A stretch of DNA of 7,750 nt from Spirochaetaceae bacterium (GTDB taxonomy: Bacteria > Spirochaetota > Spirochaetia > Treponematales > Breznakiellaceae), in contig JAITXS010000165.1 in assembly GCA_031284645.1 (NCBI GenBank), positions 1 to 7,750 on the forward strand. Direction: 5' to 3'. The notes below the pieces were generated by a model that saw only the letters and a program-made list of their open reading frames with translations, searched no databases and was not told the DNA's origin. Shown piece by piece: positions 1 through 5,766 of the stretch (positions within the stretch are counted from its first letter, which is position 1; every line of letters begins with the position of its first letter). The position numbers and the translations under genes are program-made.

Positions 1-255
1 GAGGATATCATGATCGTCGAAGTCAAAACACATCCTGGCACGGATGATATAGTCCGTCATACAAAAAGAATGACCCTGCTGCAAACACAGAATATATACC
101 CGGGACTGAAGCTCTACGGAGCGATAGCGGCTGCGGTAATCGACGACGAGACACGGAATTATGCGATAGTGCAGGGTTTTTATGTACTTGAGCAAAGCGG
201 CGACACCATGAAGATACTCCCCGATGACCCGGATTTCGAACCGCGAAGGTGGTAG
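1..255 (+). CDS. PD-(D/E)XK nuclease-fold protein, C-terminal part (5' end outside window)
   Basis: The frame is open from the first base, so the first Met codon at 10 is internal and the gene starts upstream. The visible 84 residues begin E-D-I-M-I-V-E-V-K-T. The E-V-K is the ExK half of a PD-(D/E)XK active site, on a beta strand preceded by hydrophobic residues. The following pattern (H-x-K-R-M, then L-Y-G-A-I-A-A-A-V-I, then N-Y-A-I, G-F-Y-V-L-E-Q-S-G-D-T and a final P-R-R-W) matches my recollection of a family of small uncharacterised proteins, often labelled DUF3782-like, found in cyanobacteria and spirochetes. A catalytic Asp should lie upstream and cannot be seen. Biological role and substrate are unknown; it may be a solitary nuclease-fold protein or a domestic remnant of a mobile one. 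It converges on batB, with a hairpin repeat starting three bases after its TAG stop. Confidence 0.72.
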   Translation, partial: EDIMIVEVKTHPGTDDIVRHTKRMTLLQTQNIYPGLKLYGAIAAAVIDDETRNYAIVQGFYVLEQSGDTMKILPDDPDFEPRRW

Positions 256-258
256 AAT

Positions 259-334
259 AGGGTCATGGGTAAAGGGTGTTGGGTATTGGTTTTACCAGAA
301 AGTTACTACCCTACACCCAGAACCCTATTACCCT
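259..334. repeat. Heptad G-tract/C-tract hairpin, copy 1
   Basis: The left arm (259-285) has GGG at 260, 267, 274 and 281, exactly 7 bases apart, each followed by T (GGGTNNN repeated). The right arm (307-334) is its imperfect reverse complement, with four CCC tracts at about the same spacing. The arms can pair over some 27 positions around a 21-base loop containing ACCAGAAAG. A further GGGT pair (342 and 349) continues the rhythm into copy 2. There is no T-run after the stem, so this is not a classic intrinsic terminator. It begins 3 bases after the stop codon at 253-255. Confidence 0.85.
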
Positions 335-358
335 TTGCTTCGGGTAGAGGGTCAAATT

Positions 359-434
359 AGGGTTATGGGTCAAGGGGTATAGGGTTTAGTTCTTATCAGA
401 AATCTACTACCCTAAACCCTTTACCCTCCTACCC
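359..434. repeat. Heptad G-tract/C-tract hairpin, copy 2
   Basis: This is a direct, diverged copy of the unit at 259-334. G-tracts start at 360, 367, 374 and 382. The right arm (about 404-434) carries four ACCC tracts complementary to them. The loop contains TATCAGAAATC, clearly related to the ACCAGAAAG loop of copy 1, so the two are homologous copies and not chance low-complexity DNA. Confidence 0.85.
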
Positions 435-440
435 TTCTTC

Positions 441-482
441 TTGGGTTATGGGATGTCGGATACTACTATACCCAAAGCCCAA
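441..482. repeat. Short heptad hairpin, copy 3 (half-length unit)
   Basis: Two G-tracts (443-445 and 450-452, 7 apart) face two C-tracts (471-473 and 478-480, 7 apart). The ends TTGGG and CCCAA are complementary. It is a shorter relative of copies 1 and 2 placed directly after copy 2, with loop sequence that no longer resembles theirs. Confidence 0.65.
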
Positions 483-514
483 TTATCCTTCCGGCGTGGG
501 GGTGGCGGAGAACA

Positions 515-531
515 CCGCGCCACAGGCGCGG
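515..531. other. Perfect GC-rich stem-loop
   Basis: CCGCGCC (515-521) and GGCGCGG (525-531) pair perfectly around a 3-base ACA loop. No T-run follows on either strand, so it is not an evident terminator. It sits in the gene-free gap between the heptad repeats and the inverted repeat at 542-611. Confidence 0.6.
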
Positions 532-541
532 GTTCGGAGAC

Positions 542-611
542 AGGGGGAGCAGAGTAAATAAATTTTTTATTGTGCCGATTTCACGTTCACGGTGGCGTAA
601 TTGCTCCCCCT
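542..611. repeat. Long-range inverted repeat enclosing an AT hairpin
   Basis: AGGGGGAGCA (542-551) is the exact reverse complement of TGCTCCCCCT (602-611). Inside the 50-base interval, AATAAA (557-562) and TTTATT (566-571) form a small hairpin. I see no convincing reading frame here. The nested arrangement could be a structured transcript or simply the ends of a small repeat unit. Apart from these stems and the heptad copies, the 256-672 gap holds nothing I can name. Confidence 0.5.
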
Positions 612-618
612 TCTTTGC

Positions 619-678
619 AGGTTCCGGGTGAAGGTAGTTCTGATGTTACTACACCCTCTACCCCGAACCTGATTACCC
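619..678. repeat. Heptad hairpin, copy 4, opposite orientation, touching the batB stop
   Basis: Read on the - strand this is a relative of copies 1 and 2: G-tract heptads, a loop with ACATCAGAAC, then C-tracts. On the + strand the arms 619-638 and 648-670 pair, with AGGTTC/GAACCT at the base and a 9-base loop. C-tracts fall at 654, 661 and 676, with a weaker CC at 668. The last C-tract (676-678) is the final glycine codon of batB, so the element runs into the coding sequence. No T-run follows on the - strand. Confidence 0.7.
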
Positions 679-1860
679 TTTCATTTGTTTCCCACGCGGT
701 CGCTGGGTTACAGCCAGGGAGAGGGCAAGGAAGATCAGTCCCAAAATTACAAAGAGATGCCAAATTTCGCCGGACTCTTCACGGAGAACCCAGGAGGATT
801 TTTCAGTGAGCGGGGGGATCTTTTGTTCGATGATTTTTGCCGCATCATCGCGATTACCGTCTATATAAACGCCGCCTGAGCGCTCTACTGCGTTTTGCAG
901 TGCATCGCTGTGCAGGAAACTCCGCGTCATTACGGTATTGGAGCCTATTCTCTCCTCTCCGTTTTCCGGTATCAGAGCGCCGTAGCCGGATCCAACGCCG
1001 ACAGCAAGAACCGTAATATCTTTTCGTGAGGCCCGCTCAAGTGCTGCGGAAAGCGAACCTGAAAGGTTTTCCCCGTCGGTAAAAAGAATAATTTGTCTGC
1101 TCGCCGGAGAATTATCCAAAAAACCGCCTGCCGCCGCATCAATAAGTTGTTCGAGGTTTGTTCCTCTGGCGCTTACCATTGAGCTTGACAGGGCATCGAA
1201 AAGGGATAATAGTGCCTGGCTGTCCGCACTTACCGGCACGGCGAGCACTCCCCGCCCTTTGCCAAGCGCCAGACCGAAGCGGATCATCATTGCGTTGGCG
1301 GTGAAAGCGGGGTGAGAGCCTGTTGCGGAATCGGCGGAGTCTTCAATAATCTTTTGCGCTATCCACACTGCACGCTCAAGCCGCGTTGAGGTTTCGTTCT
1401 GTCTTGCTGTGCGGGAGAGCGCGGTATTTTGTTGTTCGCCGCTGCCGCTCTGTCTGTTCAGGATGATCCCGGGTATTGTTCCGGCATCCCGCACATTCAT
1501 GCTGCGGGAAATATCCATAGCAAAGACAAGATCACTGCCGCGCCGGAATTCACGAACCATGCGGCTGCCTATTCGCGGTTCGGCAAGTGCCGTAATTATC
1601 GAAACAATAAATAAAAGGAAAAAGAGGGAGGAGGCAAGGTAACGGACGCGAATCAAACGGGCGGCGGCGGATTTTTCGCTTAGCGGATCATCAATACGGG
1701 ACACAAGCCGCGCGACAAGCGGGAAACGCCGTTTATAATGAAAAAACATCATGGCCGCGATGGGGATGAGTGTTAAAAGCCAGATAAAAACATCCGGTGC
1801 GTTAAAATGCGCGGCGGAGAGACCAAGGCTGCCGGTTGAAGACAGGGAATCGGCGTTCAT
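673..1860 (-). CDS. batB: BatB-like membrane-anchored von Willebrand A protein
   Basis: This 395-residue protein has two N-terminal membrane segments (about residues 24-41 and 76-93), a VWA domain facing the periplasm (about 108-345) and a C-terminal membrane helix (about 367-385). The metal-ion-dependent adhesion site is complete: D116-x-S118-x-S120, T234 in RGTN, and D262 in FTDGEN. In Bacteroidetes and spirochetes, Bat proteins are envelope proteins linked to stress tolerance; the molecular role is not settled. Between the DxSxS motif and the R-L-E-R-A helix (about 122-158) there is a polar, low-hydrophobicity stretch that looks like an insertion compared with BatA next door. The ATG overlaps the batA stop as ATGA, so translation is probably coupled. 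The stop codon adjoins a heptad hairpin. Confidence 0.88.
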   Translation of the reverse strand: MNADSLSSTGSLGLSAAHFNAPDVFIWLLTLIPIAAMMFFHYKRRFPLVARLVSRIDDPLSEKSAAARLIRVRYLASSLFFLLFIVSIITALAEPRIGSRMVREFRRGSDLVFAMDISRSMNVRDAGTIPGIILNRQSGSGEQQNTALSRTARQNETSTRLERAVWIAQKIIEDSADSATGSHPAFTANAMMIRFGLALGKGRGVLAVPVSADSQALLSLFDALSSSMVSARGTNLEQLIDAAAGGFLDNSPASRQIILFTDGENLSGSLSAALERASRKDITVLAVGVGSGYGALIPENGEERIGSNTVMTRSFLHSDALQNAVERSGGVYIDGNRDDAAKIIEQKIPPLTEKSSWVLREESGEIWHLFVILGLIFLALSLAVTQRPRGKQMKG

Positions 1861-2861
1861 AACAGCGCCCCTAAAAAGATTTTTCTTACAAAGAAGGCGC
1901 TTGAACAGAGGAGCAGGCCGACAAGGATCAGCGTGTTATGCACCGCTGTCCGCTTGCCCCGCACACCGGCGCGGCTTACGGTCATTTCGGCTTTGCTTAT
2001 ACGGGAGATCGCTTCAATAAAAGCGTCCGAAGAAGGGGCAGGAATAAATACACCGGCGGCGGCATGGGCGATGTTTCTGAGCGCCTCGGGATTAAAACGC
2101 GAATCAAAAGAGCCGGTTCTGCGAATGTGGGTGTACGGATCAACATAATCAATCGGCACTTCTCCTGTTGAGCCCACGGCAATGACATACAGCGAGATCC
2201 CCGCATCCACAAGAGAGGCCGCGATGGTTTCGGGGTGAAGAGCGCCTGCATTGTTTTCACCATCGGTTATCAAGACAATGGCTTTACGAGGCGCGGCAGA
2301 ATTACGCAGATGTAGGGCCGCCACGGAAAGGCCCATGCCAAGCGCTGTCCCATCGCCAAGTTCACCGATTTTTAAGCTTTCCAGCCGCAAAAAGAGTGAT
2401 GTCCGGTCTGTTGTCGGCGGTACAAGGAGCGCGGCATCATTGCCCAGAGCGACCAATCCTATTGCATCAGCCGGACGTTTTTCCGCAAAATCACGAAGCA
2501 GGGTGCAAGCCGCATTAAAACGGCTCTGCCCGCCGATATCCATACCCGCCATACTAGGGCTGGCGTCAATAACAAAGAGTATATCGGCACCACGGTCAAG
2601 GTATACGAAAGAATTGGAAATTAATTCCGGCCCGGATGCGGCAAGCAGCAAAACGGCAATACCGGCGCTTTCTAAAAAGCGCGTAAAGCGGATAAGCATG
2701 CTTGTCTTGAAAGAGGTCTTAAAAGACTCCCCTCCCGGCGCACCCAGAGAGAGCGAAAGACTTAAAATATTACGAAAAAAGGACCTGCCGATTATAAGAA
2801 TAAAGGGAGAGAGTATAGCTGCAAGAAATAAAATGGGTCTTTCAATCGTAATATTTGGCAT
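1857..2861 (-). CDS. batA: BatA-like membrane-anchored von Willebrand A protein
   Basis: The protein has 334 residues. The N-terminus P-N-I-T-I-E-R-P-I-L-F-L is typical of the aerotolerance-regulator N-terminal domain. Membrane segments lie at about 8-25, 58-75 and 308-328, with the VWA domain at about 92-290. The metal site is intact: D99-x-S101-x-S103, T172 in DGTALG, and D200 in ITDGEN. It probably forms a complex with BatB in the inner membrane (family knowledge). MoxR and DUF58 genes, which often precede batA, are absent: the gene begins the operon and faces atpK across 161 bases. I see no Shine-Dalgarno sequence before the ATG, and the best promoter ends only 11 bases upstream, so the message may be nearly leaderless. 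The start is kept because the family N-terminus begins right there. Confidence 0.88.
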   Translation of the reverse strand: MPNITIERPILFLAAILSPFILIIGRSFFRNILSLSLSLGAPGGESFKTSFKTSMLIRFTRFLESAGIAVLLLAASGPELISNSFVYLDRGADILFVIDASPSMAGMDIGGQSRFNAACTLLRDFAEKRPADAIGLVALGNDAALLVPPTTDRTSLFLRLESLKIGELGDGTALGMGLSVAALHLRNSAAPRKAIVLITDGENNAGALHPETIAASLVDAGISLYVIAVGSTGEVPIDYVDPYTHIRRTGSFDSRFNPEALRNIAHAAAGVFIPAPSSDAFIEAISRISKAEMTVSRAGVRGKRTAVHNTLILVGLLLCSSAFFVRKIFLGALL

Positions 2862-2872
2862 TACTGTTTGTT

Positions 2873-2900
2873 ATTCTATCATTTTTTATGATAAAAGCAA
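2873..2900 (-). promoter_or_regulatory. Candidate batAB promoter with internal palindrome
   Basis: Read on the - strand, TTGCTT (2895-2900) and TAGAAT (2873-2878) are 16 bases apart. The spacer contains the perfect palindrome TATCAT-N5-ATGATA (2877-2893), a possible operator. Only 11 bases separate the -10 box from the batA ATG. The -35 box is imperfect, so confidence is limited. Confidence 0.45.
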
Positions 2901-2972
2901 CAGCGATTCCCGTTTTGAAAAAATCACCACAGGGGTATGTTCACTTTGGTCTGACACCCGAAATATGTACAC

Positions 2973-3001
2973 TTGTCCAGAAGGTGTCGATATATTATAA
3001 T
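2973..3001 (+). promoter_or_regulatory. Promoter of the atpK-atpF-tyrA-rhomboid operon
   Basis: TTGTCC (2973-2978) and a consensus TATAAT (2996-3001) are separated by exactly 17 bases. Transcription would start near 3008, giving a leader of about 15 bases that contains the CGGAG ribosome site. The -35 box lies between the halves of a 6-bp inverted repeat, GACACC (2953-2958) and GGTGTC (2983-2988), which could be a regulator site. Confidence 0.6.
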
Positions 3002-3022
3002 AATAAGAAAACGGAGTATTAC

Positions 3023-3319
3023 ATGAAAAAAATAGGTCTTTTTTTAGGCGTTCTTTTTCTACCGGTTGGTCTTTTTGCACAATCGGCCGCAGTCGAAGCT
3101 CTTGATACGGGACACGGAATGAAATATCTTGCGGCGGCTCTTGCCGTAGGACTTGCCTGTATCGCAGGCGGCATTGCAGTGGGACAAATTGGCGCGGCAG
3201 TGATGGGCGCAATGAGTGAAAATGCGGAAATCTCGGGAAAGGCTATGCCCTTTGTTGGTTTGGCTGAAGGTATTTGCCTTTGGGGTTTTTTGGTCGCGCT
3301 TCTTATTTTGATTCTCTAG
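3023..3319 (+). CDS. atpK: V/A-type ATPase subunit K (membrane-ring proteolipid)
   Basis: This is the c-ring subunit that carries H+ or Na+ across the membrane in rotary V/A-type ATPases. At 98 residues it is a two-helix form: a signal-like N-terminus (1-20, ending L-F-A-Q), a glycine/alanine-rich helix (about 33-64, with Q55) and a second helix (about 75-98) with the ion-binding Glu, E82, in L-A-E-G. This resembles the short Thermus-type subunit more than the four-helix forms of around 140-156 residues. An upstream in-frame ATG at 2855 would add a non-family leader and precede the promoter. The ATG at 3023 follows CGGAG with a 6-base spacer and is chosen. Whether the ion is H+ or Na+ cannot be settled from sequence. 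Catalytic and stalk subunits are not in this window. Confidence 0.9.
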   Translation: MKKIGLFLGVLFLPVGLFAQSAAVEALDTGHGMKYLAAALAVGLACIAGGIAVGQIGAAVMGAMSENAEISGKAMPFVGLAEGICLWGFLVALLILIL

Positions 3320-3320
3320 A

Positions 3321-3674
3321 GTGGATTACTTTTTTATCGGGGAAAGCGAACTCTTGACTGCTTTCCGTTTTGTCGGCGTAGGCGGTAAGGCTGCCGCGAA
3401 CAAGGAAGAGGCGGTTTTAGCATTCCGCACTGTTACCAAGGGTTCCCAAAACGCTGCCTCGGCAGGATGCGGTCCAGGGGCACAACTCTCAACACCGTAT
3501 AAAATCCTTATCTTAACCGAGCGTGTTGCAGATTGGATCGGCGAAGAACTGACCGAGTGGCAGCTATCGGGAAATTACCCCCTGCTTGTCGAAATTCCCG
3601 GTATAGACGGAAAAATTGAGGGAAGAAAAAGCCTTGTCGATTCAATTAGGGAAGCTATCGGTATCCATGTCTGA
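3321..3674 (+). CDS. atpF: V/A-type ATPase subunit F (central-stalk regulatory subunit)
   Basis: The start is GTG, one base after the atpK stop, with no clear ribosome site, which suggests coupled translation. The 117-residue protein opens with D-Y-F-F-I-G and continues F-R-F-V-G-V; it has I-L-I-L-T-E-R-V-A-D, Y-P-L-L-V-E-I-P-G and an end I-R-E-A-I-G-I. These are hallmarks of subunit F (NtpG, COG1436), which binds the central shaft and modulates ATPase activity. Residues about 40-58 form a polar Gly/Ala/Ser-rich stretch between the T-V-T-K segment and P-Y-K-I-L-I-L, apparently a loop extension. The symbol follows V-type usage and should not be confused with the F-type b subunit. The stop overlaps the tyrA start by 8 bases. 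Confidence 0.88.
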   Translation: MDYFFIGESELLTAFRFVGVGGKAAANKEEAVLAFRTVTKGSQNAASAGCGPGAQLSTPYKILILTERVADWIGEELTEWQLSGNYPLLVEIPGIDGKIEGRKSLVDSIREAIGIHV

Positions 3675-4632
3675 TTTTTCATCGAAAAGAAATTTCGGAT
3701 TTGTCGGTTTGGGCTTGATGGGGGGTTCTTTTGCCAAAGCAATCCGCATGATTTCCCAAAACACCGGCGGTCAATGGCTTAAGGCGGATAAGCTTTTTGC
3801 CTTGGATAGTAATCCCCTTAGCTTACGCGAGGCCGAGGAGAACGGAATTATTGACGAAGTTTTCCCGCCTGAAAAAGCCGGAGAAATGCTAAACTGTTGC
3901 GATGTGGTTTTTATCTGCCTCTACCCTAAAAACGCGATAGAATTTTTAAAAAAACACCGGGAAGAATTTAAAAGCGGCGCTATTGTAACCGATATTTCCG
4001 GTGTAAAAACACCTTTGATGCAGGAAATGAGAGATATTCTCCGTCCTGATGTGGATTTTATTTGCGGGCATCCGATGGCCGGAAGCGAAAAAGAAGGATA
4101 TCTTAACGCCGATTGGAATATTTTTAAGGGGCGTAACTATATTTTAATGCGGCTTCCGTCAAATAAAACGGAGAATATCGAATTTTTTAAAGATTTAATG
4201 TGGAAAATCGGTTTTTCGCGGATTACCGAGACGGATGTTGCCACTCACGATCATAAAATTGCCTTTACCAGTCAACTTTGTCATATTATCGCCTCGGCGC
4301 TTGTGGAAAGCGCGGAGGATGCGGAAATTACCGCATTCGGGGGTGGCAGCTTTGAGGATTTAACCCGTATCGCGATGATAAATGCACCGCTGTGGACCGA
4401 GCTTTTCCTTGCCAATAAAGAAAATCTTCTTTCACATATTGATTCTTTTGAGGATGCCCTGCAAAAAATAAAAAACTACATAAAAACGGAAAACGCCGAA
4501 GAGCTCTCTGAAACCTTAGATCAGATACGTAAAAAAAGAATCACGATGGTCCGCAGGGAAAGCGCTCCGCGAGCAGGACTTTCACCTGAAAACCAAAAGA
4601 AAGACGAGAAACACACAGGGGATAAACTATGA
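3667..4632 (+). CDS. tyrA: Prephenate dehydrogenase
   Basis: The enzyme oxidatively decarboxylates prephenate to 4-hydroxyphenylpyruvate with NAD(P)+, the committed step to tyrosine; arogenate cannot be excluded as substrate. The 321-residue protein has a Rossmann motif G-L-G-L-M-G-G at 14-20, an acidic D47 at the end of strand 2 (favouring NAD+), D-I-S-G-V-K (109-114), G-H-P-M-A-G-S-E (134-141), T-S-Q-L-C-H (201-206), G-G-G-S-F (225-229) and D-L-T-R-I-A (231-236). In place of the common S-H-x-P-H motif, Q203 and C205 replace the first His and the Pro; the last His (H206) is kept. There is no chorismate mutase domain. The tail from about 296 is charged and disordered-looking. The ATG at 3667 is preferred over TTG at 3616 because the family fold starts soon after it. 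The 3' end overlaps the rhomboid ATG as ATGA. Confidence 0.92.
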   Translation: MSDFSSKRNFGFVGLGLMGGSFAKAIRMISQNTGGQWLKADKLFALDSNPLSLREAEENGIIDEVFPPEKAGEMLNCCDVVFICLYPKNAIEFLKKHREEFKSGAIVTDISGVKTPLMQEMRDILRPDVDFICGHPMAGSEKEGYLNADWNIFKGRNYILMRLPSNKTENIEFFKDLMWKIGFSRITETDVATHDHKIAFTSQLCHIIASALVESAEDAEITAFGGGSFEDLTRIAMINAPLWTELFLANKENLLSHIDSFEDALQKIKNYIKTENAEELSETLDQIRKKRITMVRRESAPRAGLSPENQKKDEKHTGDKL

Positions 4633-5270
4633 ATCCGCTTCGTAAACCCTTCCGGTGGACTTACAGCAATGCAACGCTTTATCTTATCGGAATCAATGTT
4701 ATTATTTTTATTTTTCAATTTGCCGGAAATAATATTGGCTTCAACCTTACCGCTTATCTTGCGTTAAATCCTGTATTGCTTTTGAAGTACCATATGTACT
4801 GGCAATTTGTTACGTATATGTTCGCCCACGGCGGAATTTCGCACATTCTTTTTAATATGCTGGCGCTTTTTATCTTTGGCAGAACACTTGAACGCTACAT
4901 AGGCAGCAAAGAATTTATTTTATACTACATGCTCACCGGTATTCTTGCCGGAGTTCTTTCTTTTTTTTCGTATCTTCTGAGCGGAACCTATTATGTCTCC
5001 TTACTCGGCGCTTCAGGCGCGCTTTTCGCCATTCAGTTAGCTTATGCGGCGTTTTTCCCCGATAGTGTCATATATATCTGGGGTATACTTCCCCTGCGAG
5101 CGCCTGTTATGATGGTGCTTTTTACCGCCATTGAGCTTTTTTCCGGCGTTTTCGGCATCAACAACGGAACCGCGCATTTTACACATCTTTTTGGTTTTGC
5201 TTTTGGCTGGCTCTACTTCCTTATCCGCTGGGGTACAAACCCCTTTAAAATGATGTTCGGACGAAGATAG
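4629..5270 (+). CDS. Rhomboid-family intramembrane serine protease
   Basis: The 213-residue membrane protein has about six helices and would cleave transmembrane substrates within the bilayer; its substrate is unknown. The catalytic dyad is present: S129 in G-A-S-G and H186 in A-H-x-x-H-L-F-G. H67, H72 and N76 in the W-Q-F...H-G-G-I-S-H-I-L-F-N segment match the oxyanion-side residues of E. coli GlpG. The helix-1/2 loop carries W58. It lacks the N-terminal cytosolic domain of GlpG, so it is a compact form. AGGGG at 4617-4621 gives a good ribosome site 7 bases before the ATG, and the start overlaps the tyrA stop by 4 bases, placing it last in the operon. Rhomboids are common in spirochetes, but linkage with tyrA has no known functional reason. 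Confidence 0.92.
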   Translation: MNPLRKPFRWTYSNATLYLIGINVIIFIFQFAGNNIGFNLTAYLALNPVLLLKYHMYWQFVTYMFAHGGISHILFNMLALFIFGRTLERYIGSKEFILYYMLTGILAGVLSFFSYLLSGTYYVSLLGASGALFAIQLAYAAFFPDSVIYIWGILPLRAPVMMVLFTAIELFSGVFGINNGTAHFTHLFGFAFGWLYFLIRWGTNPFKMMFGRR

Positions 5271-5278
5271 AGAACCCA

Positions 5279-5331
5279 ACCGGCTACCAAATATAAAGTA
5301 TTGTTGAACTTTGTGAAGAAGCCGGTGGCTT
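5279..5331 (+). terminator. Weak hairpin downstream of the rhomboid gene
   Basis: ACCGGCT (5279-5285) pairs with AGCCGGT (5320-5326) across a 34-base loop. An alternative compact stem is AAGCC-GGT-GGCTT (5319-5331). Only a few Ts follow, so it is a poor intrinsic terminator, although its place 8 bases after the operon's last stop is right. Confidence 0.25.
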
Positions 5332-5429
5332 TAACATAACGCGAAAACCACACACATTATTCCTGACACGCTCATTTATATGGCTGCAAATCTATTTTGC
5401 GAAATATTATTGACCTACCGGGAGTTTTT

Positions 5430-5765
5430 TTATATTTTATTTTCTATTACTAAATTTAATAATACTTCTTCTATATTTCTTTTTGTGTCCAATATATATT
5501 GTATTGATATTAATTTATTGTCATTTAATATTTTATAATATATTTTCCAGGGTTTTACGTTTATTTCAAAAATATCATTAATACCTATTTCTGATAATTC
5601 TTGTGATTTTCTGGTCGTAACCCTTTCTGATTTTAATAATTCAATTTTAGCCATAATCTCATCATATATTTTATTTGCGTTAATTGGCCCTGAATTTTCT
5701 ATCATATATTTTAAAATATCATCAAAGGCATTTTCACCATGCTTTGCCCAAATAATTTCCCGCAT
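5430..5765 (-). CDS. RelE/ParE-family toxin
   Basis: The 111-residue protein has the RelE/ParE layout: an N-terminal I-x-W strand, a helical hairpin (D-D-I-L-K-Y...A-N-K-I-Y-D-E-I), then E-L-S-E-I-G-I, I-F-E-I-N-V, P-W-K-I-Y-Y-K-I and the I-L-D-T-K-R-N-I-E-E-V-L end. The P-W-K-I-Y-Y-K and R-N-I-E-E segments are typical of the plasmid-stabilisation ParE-like branch. Targets in this superfamily are ribosome-bound mRNA or DNA gyrase; sequence alone does not tell which. The start codon follows the antitoxin stop by one base, with a weak AGGCAG ribosome site inside the antitoxin gene, so translation is coupled. The gene is much richer in A and T than the core operon to its left, consistent with transfer. 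Confidence 0.85.
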   Translation of the reverse strand: MREIIWAKHGENAFDDILKYMIENSGPINANKIYDEIMAKIELLKSERVTTRKSQELSEIGINDIFEINVKPWKIYYKILNDNKLISIQYILDTKRNIEEVLLNLVIENKI

Positions 5766-5766
5766 T

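Noticed and set aside
256..482. CRISPR array or telomere-like sequence
   Set aside because: The repeats are hairpins with G arms and C arms, with no equal-length unique spacers. The GGGTNNN triplets vary and the region is internal, so neither reading fits.
570..809. 79-codon + strand frame over the repeats and batB end
   Set aside because: It crosses the inverted repeats and antisense batB and has no family-like content or ribosome site.
2251..3000. 249-codon open frame on the + strand
   Set aside because: It runs antisense through batA, which has a full VWA motif set. The + strand protein is Ser/Arg/Ala-rich and shows no recognisable pattern.
2855..3022. Upstream ATG extension of atpK
   Set aside because: The extension overlaps the batA start, lies before the likely promoter and adds residues unlike the family. 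The ATG at 3023 has a well-placed CGGAG and a signal-like N-terminus.
3616..3666. TTG start extending tyrA by 17 residues
   Set aside because: It would lie wholly inside atpF. The Rossmann motif follows the ATG at 3667 at the usual distance.
5037..5279. 80-codon - strand frame under the rhomboid gene
   Set aside because: It is antisense to a rhomboid with an intact catalytic dyad, is Lys/Ser-rich and has no supporting signals.
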